Of a stretch of 64,000 nucleotides of DNA, positions 1 through 10,561 are shown in pieces (the stretch's first letter is position 1; every line of letters starts with the position of its first letter). The position numbers were made by a program, and so were the translations under genes. Under the pieces are notes generated by a model, which made no database searches, had not been told where the DNA came from, and saw only the letters and a program-made list of their open reading frames with translations. Location of the stretch: contig NZ_CP036346.1 of assembly GCF_014131695.1 (NCBI RefSeq), positions 1,922,001 through 1,986,000 of the forward strand, written 5' to 3'. Source of the DNA: Thomasclavelia ramosa DSM 1402. GTDB taxonomy: Bacteria; Bacillota_I; Bacilli_A; Erysipelotrichales; Coprobacillaceae.

Positions 1-636
1 TTTAATTTCTACATAATCGACTGTTTCTCCTGCTAATCCAGCTAAAAAGCCAGTAAAAACTAATAGTAGTCCTGCTCCACCACTATCTACTACTCCAACT
101 TCTTTTAAAACTGGTAATAATTCCGGTGTTCTTTCTAATGAAGCCTCTGCTTCTTTAACAAAATAAGAGAAAACATCTTCAATTTCCATTCCAGGCTTTG
201 CGTATTTTACTACCGCTTCACTCGATTCTCTAATCACTGTTAAAATAGTTCCTTCAACAGGACGCATAACAGCTTTATAAGCAACTTTTGCACCACTTTC
301 TAGTGCTTGAGCCCAAAGTACTGCGTCAGCTTCTTCATGACCTTGAAGTGCCATTGAAACCCCTCTAAAAATTTGTGATAAGATAACTCCAGAATTTCCT
401 CGAGCTCCCATTAAAAGTCCCTTAGATAATTTTTTTGAAATTTCTCCAATATTATTTGAATCCATTCCCTCAATTTCTTTAGCACCAGCAGAAAATGTCA
501 AAGACATATTTGTTCCAGTATCACCATCAGGTACAGGAAAGACATTTAATGCATCAATTTCAGGATGATTATTATGCAACGTATTTGCGCCACATAAAAC
601 CATCTCTTTAAATAATTTTCCAGTTACAACTTTCAT
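1..636 (-). CDS. fakA: FakA/YloV-like DAK-domain kinase, 3' part outside window
   Basis: Reading leftward from the ATG at 636 gives 212 codons open to the window edge, so the C-terminal part is missing. The visible part is a complete-looking DAK2 (dihydroxyacetone-kinase-like, DhaL) domain: PVPDGDTGTNM at residues 34-44 supplies the Asp residues that bind Mg-ATP, followed by GARGNSGVILSQ at 77-88 and VVDSGGAGLLLVF near the end. In Firmicutes this architecture next to an Asp23-type gene (yloU) is FakA, the ATP-binding subunit that phosphorylates FakB-bound fatty acids. It follows yloU by 12 bases in the same operon, as in Bacillus. The family call is secure from the motifs; the fatty-acid kinase role is inferred from family and neighbour. 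Confidence 0.88.
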   Translation of the reverse strand, partial: MKVVTGKLFKEMVLCGANTLHNNHPEIDALNVFPVPDGDTGTNMSLTFSAGAKEIEGMDSNNIGEISKKLSKGLLMGARGNSGVILSQIFRGVSMALQGHEEADAVLWAQALESGAKVAYKAVMRPVEGTILTVIRESSEAVVKYAKPGMEIEDVFSYFVKEAEASLERTPELLPVLKEVGVVDSGGAGLLLVFTGFLAGLAGETVDYVEIK

Positions 637-648
637 CTTCTATCTCCT

Positions 649-1005
649 CTACTCTATTCCTCGAACACCTTGAACATATACATTCACTGATTCGACATTT
701 ACATCTAAAGTAGACTCAACTACATATTTAACTTTCTTTTGGACTTCACGTAATACTTCCGTCATTTTAATTCCATATCCTAATAAAACATATAGATCTA
801 AAATTAAACCAGTTTCACCATCTCGAGCAACGATTCCCTTAGAATAATTTTCTTTACGTAACAAATCATAATAACCATCTTTTAATTTTTTTTGACTTGC
901 CATTCCAACAACGCCATAACATTCAATTGCAGCACCGCCAGCAATTGTAGCAACAACATCTAAAGAAATGTTAACAGTTCCCATATTATTATTTTTTTCA
1001 ATCAT
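649..1005 (-). CDS. yloU: Asp23/Gls24 family protein (YloU-like)
   Basis: This 118-residue protein has the Asp23/Gls24 (DUF322) pattern: an N-terminal strand region followed by IAGGAAIECYGVVGMAS at residues 21-37 and a C-terminal VNVYVQGVRG. Such proteins are small cytoplasmic or membrane-associated factors often linked to envelope stress; the exact function of YloU is unknown. The start is fixed by a strong GAGGAGG ribosome-binding site just upstream of the ATG. It is the first gene of the yloU-fakA unit and diverges from rpmB, the same arrangement as in Bacillus subtilis. Confidence 0.88.
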   Translation of the reverse strand: MIEKNNNMGTVNISLDVVATIAGGAAIECYGVVGMASQKKLKDGYYDLLRKENYSKGIVARDGETGLILDLYVLLGYGIKMTEVLREVQKKVKYVVESTLDVNVESVNVYVQGVRGIE

Positions 1006-1051
1006 TTATATACCTCCTCGTATACAATTGAATTGTATTCATCAATAACTA

Positions 1052-1080
1052 ATTATATCTTAAAAATTCGTTCTTGACAA
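1052..1080 (-). promoter_or_regulatory. Sigma-A-type promoter of yloU-fakA
   Basis: On the minus strand TTGTCA (1080-1075) and TATAAT (1057-1052) are separated by exactly 17 bases. They sit about 50 bases upstream of the yloU start. Confidence 0.65.
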
Positions 1081-1160
1081 TTATATTGCAGTCAGAAATT
1101 ATTGTAACAAACCATAAAAAAATTCAAGCAAAAAAAATGTAATAATTTTTCAAAAAATAA

Positions 1161-1189
1161 TTGCAATTTAAAACTAAAAATGATACTAT
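1161..1189 (+). promoter_or_regulatory. Sigma-A-type promoter of rpmB
   Basis: TTGCAA (1161-1166), a 17-base spacer and TACTAT (1184-1189) lie about 45 bases before the rpmB start. The promoter is divergent from the yloU promoter. Confidence 0.6.
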
Positions 1190-1233
1190 ATGCAAGTACG
1201 TTAAAACACTACTAATGAAGAGGAGGAGAACCT

Positions 1234-1419
1234 ATGTCAAGAAAATGTCAAATCAGTGGTAAAGGACCTATGTCTGGAAATACACGTTCTCATGCATTAA
1301 ACTCAAGTAGAAGAAAATGGAATGTTAATTTACAAAAAGCTACTATTTTAGTAGATGGTAAACCTACGACTGTAAGAATTTCTGCTAGAGAATTAAGAAC
1401 TTTGAGAAAATCAGCTTAA
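1234..1419 (+). CDS. rpmB: 50S ribosomal protein bL28
   Basis: This 61-residue basic protein is bL28. It has the characteristic start [16 protein letters not shown], the [17 protein letters not shown] block and the [11 protein letters not shown]-terminus. Only one of the cysteines used by zinc-binding L28 forms is present (C5), so this is a zinc-free type. It has a strong GAGGAGG ribosome-binding site and is followed by its own terminator, so it is monocistronic. The position divergent from yloU matches Bacillus. Confidence 0.97.
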   Translation: MSRKCQISGKGPMSGNTRSHALNSSRRKWNVNLQKATILVDGKPTTVRISARELRTLRKSA

Positions 1420-1425
1420 TAATAT

Positions 1426-1450
1426 AAATAGTACTGCGGTACTATTTTTA
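1426..1450 (+). terminator. Rho-independent terminator of rpmB
   Basis: A perfect 9-bp stem (AAATAGTAC at 1426-1434, GTACTATTT at 1439-1447) with a TGCG tetraloop runs directly into T-rich sequence. Confidence 0.85.
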
Positions 1451-1560
1451 TTTTATCCAATTATAGTTATTCTATGATTGGTTTTTTTGAAACTTTTTTT
1501 CATTAAATTTACATTATTTTCTTATTCAATGAAACTATATTAATAAACAAGGCCAATGTA

Positions 1561-1589
1561 TTTACACCTCAATTATTTCCTAATATGAT
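1561..1589 (+). promoter_or_regulatory. Probable promoter of the GH1 gene
   Basis: TTTACA (1561-1566), 17-base spacer, TATGAT (1584-1589), then an AGGAGG ribosome-binding site and ATG at 1619. No cre-like or antiterminator site was recognised in the 200-base gap after rpmB. Confidence 0.5.
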
Positions 1590-1618
1590 AATACTATATA
1601 AATTAGGAGGATAATTAA

Positions 1619-2977
1619 ATGACATTTCCAAAAGATTTTCTATGGGGTGGTGCTGTAACCGCTCACCAGAGCGAAGGTGCTTATAACGCAGGTGGTAAAA
1701 GTCCTGCAGTGTGTGATCTCTTCCCTAAACCAGAACATAGTGATTTTAAAGACGGAATTGATAGCTATCATCGTTATGATGACGATTTTTCATTATTTGA
1801 AGAAATGGGCTTCACCAGTTATCGTTTCTCAATTGACTGGTCAAGAGTATGCCCAGATGGTATTAACTTTAGTGAAGAAAGTATGCAATTCTATGATGAT
1901 TTTATTGATTCAATGATTCGGCATGGAATGGAGCCAATGTGCTCATTATATCACTTCGAAATGCCCCAATTGCTAATGAATAAATATAACGGATTTTATT
2001 CACGGGAAGTAGTAGATATGTTTGTTACCTATGCTAATAAAATGATTGACCGTTATGGTGATCGTGTAAAAAAATGGATTTCATTTAACGAACAAAATGC
2101 AATTGCTTTACCAGGCAGCAGTAAGGTAGCTTATGGTGCCGTTTGTCCAAAAGACATTGACGAACAAACATTTATTAATCAGCTGGTTCACAATACTTTT
2201 GTTGCTCATGCTAAAGTTGTTGAAAAAGTTCATACTATCGCTGATGCTAAAGTCTTAGGAATGGTAATATATATTCCTGCTTATGCCGCCACTTGTAATC
2301 CTCTTGACGAGCTAGAATCTCGAAATCAAATGGCACTTACAGACATGTATTTTGATATGTTTACGTACGGGGAGTATTCAAGTTACATGATGGCAAAAAT
2401 GAAAAATGAAAATAATCTGCCAAAAATGCTAGATGGAGATTTAGAGTTGCTCAAAAAGAATAAGGTTGACTGGCTATCATTAAGTTATTATTTTTCAACA
2501 GTAGCTTCACATGGCAAACTAAGCATTGAAATGAACGGTAATGCAAAAGCAGCTACCAATCCATATTTAAAAGCTAGTGAATGGGGTTGGCAAATCGATC
2601 CCCTTGGTTTACGTATTGGTTTAAGGGATATTTATGCGAAATATCGTTTACCGATTATGGTCGTTGAAAACGGCTTTGGAATGCGTGATATTTTAGAAAA
2701 TGAAACCGTTATCGATGATACAAGAATTGATTACATGAAAGATCATCTTGAGCAAATCGCATTAGCAATTAATGAAGGTGTTGACTGTCGTGGATATTTA
2801 ATGTGGGGACCAATTGACATTTTGAGTTCTCAAGGAGAGATGTCTAAACGCTATGGTACTATTTATGTTAATCGGGATGATAAAGACTTAAAAGATATGA
2901 AACGTTATAAAAAGAAAAGTTTTTATTGGTATAAAAAAGTTATTTCTACCAATGGTGACGATATAAAAAATGATTAA
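1619..2977 (+). CDS. 6-phospho-beta-glucosidase, glycoside hydrolase family 1
   Basis: This 452-residue GH1 enzyme opens with FPKDFLWGGAVTAHQSEGAY. The acid/base glutamate lies in FNEQN (E158) and the nucleophile in VVENGFG (E350). The C-terminal SSQGEMSKRYG (residues 403-413) matches the Ser, Lys and Tyr positions that hold the 6-phosphate in phospho-beta-glucosidases, so the substrate is probably a PTS-imported aryl- or cello-type 6-phospho-beta-glucoside. NEQ replaces the more common NEP after the acid/base residue. No PTS permease or antiterminator gene lies beside it, so uptake must be encoded elsewhere. Own promoter and terminator make it a single-gene unit. Confidence 0.9.
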   Translation: MTFPKDFLWGGAVTAHQSEGAYNAGGKSPAVCDLFPKPEHSDFKDGIDSYHRYDDDFSLFEEMGFTSYRFSIDWSRVCPDGINFSEESMQFYDDFIDSMIRHGMEPMCSLYHFEMPQLLMNKYNGFYSREVVDMFVTYANKMIDRYGDRVKKWISFNEQNAIALPGSSKVAYGAVCPKDIDEQTFINQLVHNTFVAHAKVVEKVHTIADAKVLGMVIYIPAYAATCNPLDELESRNQMALTDMYFDMFTYGEYSSYMMAKMKNENNLPKMLDGDLELLKKNKVDWLSLSYYFSTVASHGKLSIEMNGNAKAATNPYLKASEWGWQIDPLGLRIGLRDIYAKYRLPIMVVENGFGMRDILENETVIDDTRIDYMKDHLEQIALAINEGVDCRGYLMWGPIDILSSQGEMSKRYGTIYVNRDDKDLKDMKRYKKKSFYWYKKVISTNGDDIKND

Positions 2978-2980
2978 TCT

Positions 2981-3010
2981 AAAAATTAGCCGTTTTGGCT
3001 AATTTTTTTG
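2981..3010 (+). terminator. Terminator of the GH1 gene
   Basis: An 11-bp stem (2981-2991 with 2997-3007) whose core is TTAGCC/GGCTAA is followed by a T run. Confidence 0.85.
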
Positions 3011-3068
3011 TTTTAATATCTATACATCTAAATAAAAAGTAAGGTACAATAAAAAGTAGGTGATAGAA

Positions 3069-3932
3069 ATGAAAAAACTAATTCAAAGATTATATTATCG
3101 TATTAATAATCGGGTCCTCGACTACCGCTATAAAGTTAATAAAAATGCTGGTTTATGCTTTGCTTACTATTTAATCATGTCAATCATACCGATTTGTTCA
3201 CTGTTTGCCTTCTTTGCCTCCATATTAAATGTTGATCTTGGCACCTTAGAACAATTACTAAAAAACTACTTAACTCCTGAATTTTCTAACATAATAATTG
3301 CATCCTTAAAATCAAGTCATATTACTTTATCATCAATAATTATCTTATTTATCTCATTATTTGTTGTTAGTCGAGGAATCAACCAGCTTTATGGAATTTC
3401 AAAAAACTTATTTCCTTCTGCACATCAAAGGAATATAATTATTGAACAATTATTAATGCTTTTAAAAACGATTGCTGTTTTCGTTTTATTATTACTAATA
3501 ATATCCATATTAACAATCATCCCTCTAATTAATTATTTTATTAATTTTAAAGATATTTTAGTACTTGGTGATTTATATTTATTTTTAGTTTTTTTTATTA
3601 TTTTATTTTTATTATATAAGATTATTCCAGATGTTCATGTTCACATTTTTGACATTGTAAAAGGAGCCTTTTGTTCAAGTATACTGATGTTAATTTTATT
3701 ATCTGCTCTTGAATTTTATTTTAGCATAGCAGATTATACTAGCGTATACGGTCCATTGGCTTCTGTTGTAGTTATTATGATATCTTTTTCTCTGATTGCT
3801 GAAACAATTTTTATTGGCATGTATATCATGTTTGAAGCTCATATGAAAAGATTAATCATTGAAATGAAAAAAATAATCATTCTTAAAAAAATAAAAAACG
3901 AAGAATATTTTTCCTTCGTTTTTATTTTTTAA
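3069..3932 (+). CDS. YihY/BrkB family inner-membrane protein
   Basis: This protein of about 287 residues has roughly six hydrophobic segments and the YihY signatures [17 protein letters not shown] near the N-terminus and [17 protein letters not shown] near the C-terminus. The family was once called RNase BN, but this is now considered wrong; it is an integral membrane family of unknown transport or envelope role. ATG 3069 is preferred over GTG 3060 because the AGGTGA ribosome-binding site overlaps the GTG. The last 13 codons run through the shared terminator hairpin and overlap the end of the convergent dnaJ by 11 bases, leaving a lysine-rich tail. Confidence 0.85.
   Translation: MKKLIQRLYYRINNRVLDYRYKVNKNAGLCFAYYLIMSIIPICSLFAFFASILNVDLGTLEQLLKNYLTPEFSNIIIASLKSSHITLSSIIILFISLFVVSRGINQLYGISKNLFPSAHQRNIIIEQLLMLLKTIAVFVLLLLIISILTIIPLINYFINFKDILVLGDLYLFLVFFIILFLLYKIIPDVHVHIFDIVKGAFCSSILMLILLSALEFYFSIADYTSVYGPLASVVVIMISFSLIAETIFIGMYIMFEAHMKRLIIEMKKIIILKKIKNEEYFSFVFIF
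3893..3923. terminator. Bidirectional terminator between yihY and dnaJ
   Basis: The stem AAAAACGAAG/CTTCGTTTTT (3893-3903 with 3914-3923) has A-rich and T-rich flanks, so it can end transcription from both sides. It lies inside the yihY reading frame. Confidence 0.75.
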
Positions 3933-5046
3933 ATTGACGTTTAAATGCATCAAAAATTGATTCTTTCTTCTTTGAAAGTTTTGATAATTTAGTATATAAT
4001 TCTTTTTCTTCAGATGAAAGTTTAGTCGGAATCTTAACTTCGATTCTAACCATTTCATCACCATAATTAGTACTACGAAGATCTTTAACGCCCTTACCCT
4101 TTAGACGCAGTATTGTTCCTGATTGTGTTCCAGCAGGAATTTTTACTGTAACATCCCCTTGAACAGTTGGAACATCAACTTCACATCCTAATGTAGCATC
4201 TACATTAGAAACAGGAATAGTAATATGAATATTTCGCCCTTCACGTTTAAAATGTTCGTGACTTCCTACTTGAATTTCTACAAATAAATCTCCATTAGGT
4301 CCACCATTTGCTCCTCGTCCACCTTTGCCAGCTACGCGCAATTGTTGATTAGAATTAATACCAGCTGGTATATCTAATTGTACTGTCACTGTCTTAGTTT
4401 CATATCCACGTCCATGACAATGTGGACATTTCTCTTTAACAACTTTTCCAGTTCCATTACAGTCAGGACAAGTAGTTTCAGTTACAAATGTCCCAAATGG
4501 TGAACTTTGCTGCTGTTGAACAGTTCCACGTCCACCACAGCGTGAACACGTTTGGACATCATTAGGATTTTTAGCCCCACTACCGTTACAATGAGTACAT
4601 GGTGCATCATAAGTAACTTTAATATCTTTCTTTACACCATTTACTGCTTCCATGAAACTGATATTTAAACGCATTAAGCGATCATCACCACGACGTGGTC
4701 CTGTATTTCTTTGACGTGATCTTCCGCCACCACCAAAGAAAGATCCAAAAATATCTCCTAAATCAACATCTTCAAATCCAAATCCACCAAAACCACCAGC
4801 ACCACCATTACCAGCACCTTGCTCAAATGCAGCATGACCAAAGCGGTCATAAGTGGCTTTTTTATTAGCATCTGATAATACTTCATAAGCTTCTTGGACT
4901 TCTTTGAACTTTTCTTCAGCACCAGGCTCTTTGTTGACATCAGGATGATATTGTTTTGCTTTTTTACGATAAGCTCGTTTGATCTCATCGGCTGAAGCCT
5001 GTTTACTTACACCTAAGACTTCATAATAATCTCTTTTATCAGCCAT
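3922..5046 (-). CDS. dnaJ: Chaperone protein DnaJ
   Basis: This 374-residue class I J-protein stimulates DnaK ATPase and delivers substrates. Visible domains are the J domain with HPD at 34-36, a Gly/Phe-rich linker (about 75-115), the zinc centre with four CxxCxGxG repeats ([32 protein letters not shown]) and the C-terminal substrate-binding region. It is the last gene of the hrcA-grpE-dnaK-dnaJ operon, with a 60-base gap after dnaK that holds a stable hairpin. Confidence 0.98.
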   Translation of the reverse strand: MADKRDYYEVLGVSKQASADEIKRAYRKKAKQYHPDVNKEPGAEEKFKEVQEAYEVLSDANKKATYDRFGHAAFEQGAGNGGAGGFGGFGFEDVDLGDIFGSFFGGGGRSRQRNTGPRRGDDRLMRLNISFMEAVNGVKKDIKVTYDAPCTHCNGSGAKNPNDVQTCSRCGGRGTVQQQQSSPFGTFVTETTCPDCNGTGKVVKEKCPHCHGRGYETKTVTVQLDIPAGINSNQQLRVAGKGGRGANGGPNGDLFVEIQVGSHEHFKREGRNIHITIPVSNVDATLGCEVDVPTVQGDVTVKIPAGTQSGTILRLKGKGVKDLRSTNYGDEMVRIEVKIPTKLSSEEKELYTKLSKLSKKKESIFDAFKRQFKK

Positions 5047-5072
5047 ATTTTCACCCTCTTTTTATACTATTT

Positions 5073-5100
5073 AAAACCAAGGCGGCAAAGCCTTGGCTTT
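5073..5100 (-). promoter_or_regulatory. Intercistronic hairpin between dnaK and dnaJ
   Basis: On the minus strand CCAAGGC (5096-5090) pairs with GCCTTGG (5083-5077), followed by only four T residues. This may be a partial terminator or a 3'-end stabiliser that lowers dnaJ output relative to dnaK. Confidence 0.55.
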
Positions 5101-5106
5101 AAATGA

Positions 5107-7484
<2,378 letters not shown>

Positions 7485-7495
7485 TACATTCACCT

Positions 7496-8536
7496 CTATT
7501 CATCGTTTGAATCATCTGATTCGTCAAAGAACGCCTCTTCAATATTCCTTGAAATATACTCTACTAAGGAAACTACTTTTTCATAAGGCATTCTTGTTGG
7601 CCCAATTACTGAAATAGATCCCTTGGTTCTCTCTCCTGTTCTAAATGAAGCTGAGATGACCGATACATCCTCAATTTCATTAATCGGTGAATCAGAACCA
7701 ATTCTTACCGTTACTCCTTCTTCATCAGATAAAGGTTGTAAGGCATTCCATACTTGAGAGTTTTCAAATGCACTAACGATTCTTCTCAATTTATTTACAT
7801 CATTATACTCAGGCTGGTATAACATATTTTCTTTTCCTGAAAAATATACATTGCTCGAAGCAAATCGAACAAAAGCTTCAAGAAAAGCATTAAATAATTC
7901 CTCATGCTCCTTGATTTTAGCTGATAACACCGGTTTTACATCACGTTCTAAACGAAATGCTACCTGATCAATCGGTGTCCCTATCAATAAATCATTCATC
8001 ACTGCAACACAACTCACCAAATCATCAATTTTATGATTACGGTTTAAATCAAACACCTTGTTTTCAACATAGCCTTGATTCGTAATAATAATCGCAGTAA
8101 CTCGGTTATCATTCAAAGGAACAATATTGATTTGCTGCAAAGTATCTTCGCTAGAATCTGGTCCCAAGACTACCGATGTTAGATGCGTTAGTTCACTTAA
8201 CATCTCACAACTTTCATGAATAATTTCATTCAAACCACGATGACGATCGCTAAAAATTTGCGCTACTTGGTTTTTAATCCCTTCATCTAGATCCCGCTTT
8301 GCAAGATTATCAACATAGAATCGATATCCTTCAACCGAAGGAACTCGTCCGGAAGATGTATGAGTTTTTTCTAAATAACCATACTCTTCAAGAAAACTCA
8401 TCTCATTACGAATGGTTGCACTTGAATAAGGCAATTGATATTTTGTCATCAAAGCTTTTGACCCAACTGGTTCAGCCGTTTCAATAAACTCATCAACAAT
8501 ACATTTAAATACTAATAGTTGCCTCGCTGTAAGCAT
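7496..8536 (-). CDS. hrcA: Heat-inducible transcription repressor HrcA
   Basis: HrcA is the dimeric repressor that binds CIRCE. The protein has an N-terminal winged-helix domain (MLTARQLLVFKCIVDEFIET, then PYSSATIRNEMSFLEEYGYLEKTHTSSGR split over residues 39-67) and a GAF-like dimerisation region; 346 residues is the normal size. ATG 8536 is preferred over an upstream GTG at 8557, which falls inside the first CIRCE element; a GGTGG site precedes 8536. It heads the dnaK operon and so represses itself. GroEL, its usual co-regulator, is not in this window. Confidence 0.97.
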   Translation of the reverse strand: MLTARQLLVFKCIVDEFIETAEPVGSKALMTKYQLPYSSATIRNEMSFLEEYGYLEKTHTSSGRVPSVEGYRFYVDNLAKRDLDEGIKNQVAQIFSDRHRGLNEIIHESCEMLSELTHLTSVVLGPDSSEDTLQQINIVPLNDNRVTAIIITNQGYVENKVFDLNRNHKIDDLVSCVAVMNDLLIGTPIDQVAFRLERDVKPVLSAKIKEHEELFNAFLEAFVRFASSNVYFSGKENMLYQPEYNDVNKLRRIVSAFENSQVWNALQPLSDEEGVTVRIGSDSPINEIEDVSVISASFRTGERTKGSISVIGPTRMPYEKVVSLVEYISRNIEEAFFDESDDSNDE

Positions 8537-8550
8537 CAGTTTCACCACCC

Positions 8551-8577
8551 TTAGCACTCATCTTTCCTTTGTGCTAA
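8551..8577 (-). promoter_or_regulatory. CIRCE element 1 (HrcA operator, downstream copy)
   Basis: TTAGCACTC (8551-8559), a 9-base spacer, then TTGTGCTAA (8569-8577). The left arm is perfect against the consensus and the right arm differs at two of nine positions. It lies between the -10 box and the hrcA ribosome-binding site. Confidence 0.92.
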
Positions 8578-8581
8578 ATAC

Positions 8582-8609
8582 ATTATACATCAATAATTAG
8601 CACTGTCAA
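8582..8609 (-). promoter_or_regulatory. Sigma-A promoter of the hrcA-dnaK operon
   Basis: Consensus TTGACA (8609-8604) and TATAAT (8587-8582) are separated by 16 bases on the minus strand. The -35 box lies inside the upstream CIRCE, and the transcription start should fall at the downstream CIRCE. Confidence 0.9.
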
Positions 8610-8623
8610 CACCTTTGTGCTAA
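8597..8623 (-). promoter_or_regulatory. CIRCE element 2 (HrcA operator, upstream copy)
   Basis: TTAGCACTG (8597-8605), a 9-base spacer, then TTGTGCTAA (8615-8623). It is slightly degenerate and covers the -35 region. The two CIRCE centres are 46 bp apart. Confidence 0.88.
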
Positions 8624-8697
8624 AAAATAAAAAAAGAATTATAAATCCGATTTCTATTTAAAACAACTCTATAATCAATCTAATTCCTTGATAAAAT

Positions 8698-8724
8698 CAC
8701 AAAAAAAACAGCCCTAAGGCTGTT
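8698..8724 (-). terminator. Terminator of the flavin reductase-rubredoxin gene
   Basis: The stem AACAGCC/GGCTGTT (8707-8713 with 8718-8724) is followed by eight T residues on the minus strand and overlaps the stop codon. Confidence 0.88.
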
Positions 8725-9346
8725 AAATTTTTTCAAAAACACTTGACGGTTGTTTACAAACTGGACAAATAAAATCTTCAGGCAATTCATCTGCTTCTAA
8801 AATAAATCCACAAACAGTACATCTCCAACCATGTTTTGAAGTATCTGCTTGATAACTAGAAGCATTTTTAGGTGTTGTTCCATTTTTCTTATTATGATAA
8901 TTTGCATAAGTTAATACTTCACCTTCATTAATCACTTTACAATCAATAACATCGCCAACAAACATAATATGTGTTCCAACATCTGTCATTGAAATAACTT
9001 TAACACTAAATGAAGCAGCTATTCCTTCGGTGATTTGTTTAATATTTTGACAATCAACTTCATAATCAATCCCATCAAATTTGTTAACATCTTTACCAGA
9101 CTGAAAACCAAATCTTCTGATAACATCCATATCAATATCATCAAGTAATACCCCAACGTTATAAACACAACTATTTTCAATTAACGATGTAGTATAATTA
9201 TTTTTATTCAGCGTAATACAAACTCGTGCCGGCTCTGAAGTAACCTGTACAAAAGTGTTAGCAATACAAGCACTATCCTTACCATCACAACTGCTAGATA
9301 CAACATACAACCCATAACTTAACTTAAAAAATGCTTTATTGTTCAT
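8723..9346 (-). CDS. Flavin reductase-like protein fused to rubredoxin
   Basis: Residues 1-160 form a flavin reductase-like FMN-binding domain (SSSCDGKDSACIANTFVQVT, LNKNNYTT, HIMFVGDVIDCKVI). Residues 172-207 form a rubredoxin with the iron ligands C176, C179, C194 and C197 in CTVCG and CPVCK. This is the 'high-molecular-weight rubredoxin' layout of anaerobes, which passes electrons from NAD(P)H to O2- or peroxide-reducing partners such as flavodiiron proteins or rubrerythrin. It stands alone between its own promoter and terminator, and a Fur/PerR-type palindrome covers the transcription start region. The partner protein is not in the window. Confidence 0.88.
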   Translation of the reverse strand: MNNKAFFKLSYGLYVVSSSCDGKDSACIANTFVQVTSEPARVCITLNKNNYTTSLIENSCVYNVGVLLDDIDMDVIRRFGFQSGKDVNKFDGIDYEVDCQNIKQITEGIAASFSVKVISMTDVGTHIMFVGDVIDCKVINEGEVLTYANYHNKKNGTTPKNASSYQADTSKHGWRCTVCGFILEADELPEDFICPVCKQPSSVFEKI

Positions 9347-9362
9347 ATCCCAACCTCCTTAT

Positions 9363-9377
9363 TAGTAATGATTACTA
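9363..9377. promoter_or_regulatory. Fur/PerR-type 7-1-7 operator
   Basis: TAGTAAT-G-ATTACTA is a perfect 7-1-7 inverted repeat with the TAAT-N-ATTA core of Fur-family boxes. It lies just downstream of the -10 box of the flavin reductase-rubredoxin gene, a good repression site. The regulator is inferred, not identified. Confidence 0.6.
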
Positions 9378-9381
9378 TTTG

Positions 9382-9410
9382 ATTATACATCTTTTATTTC
9401 CTATTGTAAA
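9382..9410 (-). promoter_or_regulatory. Promoter of the flavin reductase-rubredoxin gene
   Basis: TTTACA (9410-9405), 17-base spacer, TATAAT (9387-9382) on the minus strand, about 36 bases before the ATG. Confidence 0.75.
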
Positions 9411-9466
9411 CCCAATTTAGAAGATTTAACCGTTCACTATACGATAACTCATCTAATTATCCCCGT

Positions 9467-10561
9467 TTATAAAAAATCTATTAAGATTTCATTTAATAAC
9501 TTAATTGATTCACTAGTTGCATGTAAATAATCATTTTCAATTACTAACGTTTTCATCTTCAAATGTTTATCAATAGCAGTTTGATAAACATCAACTGCTC
9601 TAAGACCATATCTCTTTTCAAATTCTTTTAAATCTAAGCCTTTCACCAAACGTAATGACATCATTAAATGGTTAAACATCGTTTCTTCTTTAGAATTAAT
9701 CATCTTTGTGATTGTATTTTGACGACGTAAATAAGCATTTAAATTACGATTATGTTCTATTAAGCAATCATCAATTTTTCCACTGGCTCCTACCCCAATT
9801 CCATAATAGTTATCATACTGCCAATAAGCTAGGTTATGAAGTGACTCATATCCAGTTTTCGCAAAGTTACTGATTTCATATTTATGGAAACCTATTTGTT
9901 CTAAAGATTCCTCTATCAATTGAGTGATTTTCGATTCCACTTCTTCATCAAGCGGTTGATAATTTAGATTTTTCAAGACAGTATGATCTTCTAAAATTAG
10001 TGAGTAGTAAGAAATATGCTCGATCGGTAACTGTCTAACCTTAGCTAAATCATTTTTTATATCCGTAATCGTTTGATTAGGCAAACCATACATAAGATCA
10101 ATTGAAATATTATTAAAACCAATTTTGCGTGCATAATCGATAATCCGCTCAACTTGTATAGTCGTATGCTGGCGATTAATCTTTTTTAAAAGGATATCAT
10201 TAAATGTTTCAACCCCGATACTTAAACGGCTAACACCACCTCTTTTTAAAATATCTAATTTATAATAATCGATACTTTCTGGATTAACTTCTATGGACAC
10301 CTCTTTAGTCTCACTACTTATGTATGGTTTAATAATATCCATCAGCCATTCTAATTGTTCATCATTTAAACTGCTCGGTGTTCCACCACCAATATATATA
10401 GTCTTTAGCGGCTCTGTAATATTTAAAGCTTGAAGTTCATGTTTTAAAACCGCCAAATAATCATCGGCTTGATGTTCGTTATAAAAAACTTTACAAAAGT
10501 CACAATATGCACAAATTTGTTCACAAAAAGGAATATGCAGATATAATGAATTAGTCTTCAT
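9467..10561 (-). CDS. hemW: Radical-SAM HemW-like protein (oxygen-independent coproporphyrinogen oxidase family)
   Basis: This radical-SAM protein of 364 residues has the cluster motif CEQICAYCDF (C13, C17, C20), the SAM-binding GGGTPSSL and a HemN C-terminal domain. The CxxxCxYC-D spacing and lack of HemN-specific N-terminal extension indicate HemW, a heme-binding protein thought to insert heme, rather than true HemN. ATG 10561 is chosen because the family begins here; it overlaps the last codons of sdaA by 11 bases, implying translational coupling. In Bacillus hemW lies directly before hrcA-grpE-dnaK; here one gene intervenes. Confidence 0.9.
   Translation of the reverse strand: MKTNSLYLHIPFCEQICAYCDFCKVFYNEHQADDYLAVLKHELQALNITEPLKTIYIGGGTPSSLNDEQLEWLMDIIKPYISSETKEVSIEVNPESIDYYKLDILKRGGVSRLSIGVETFNDILLKKINRQHTTIQVERIIDYARKIGFNNISIDLMYGLPNQTITDIKNDLAKVRQLPIEHISYYSLILEDHTVLKNLNYQPLDEEVESKITQLIEESLEQIGFHKYEISNFAKTGYESLHNLAYWQYDNYYGIGVGASGKIDDCLIEHNRNLNAYLRRQNTITKMINSKEETMFNHLMMSLRLVKGLDLKEFEKRYGLRAVDVYQTAIDKHLKMKTLVIENDYLHATSESIKLLNEILIDFL

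Noticed and set aside
1677-1916. 79-codon plus-strand frame
   Set aside because: It lies in another frame inside the GH1 gene, whose catalytic motifs are intact.
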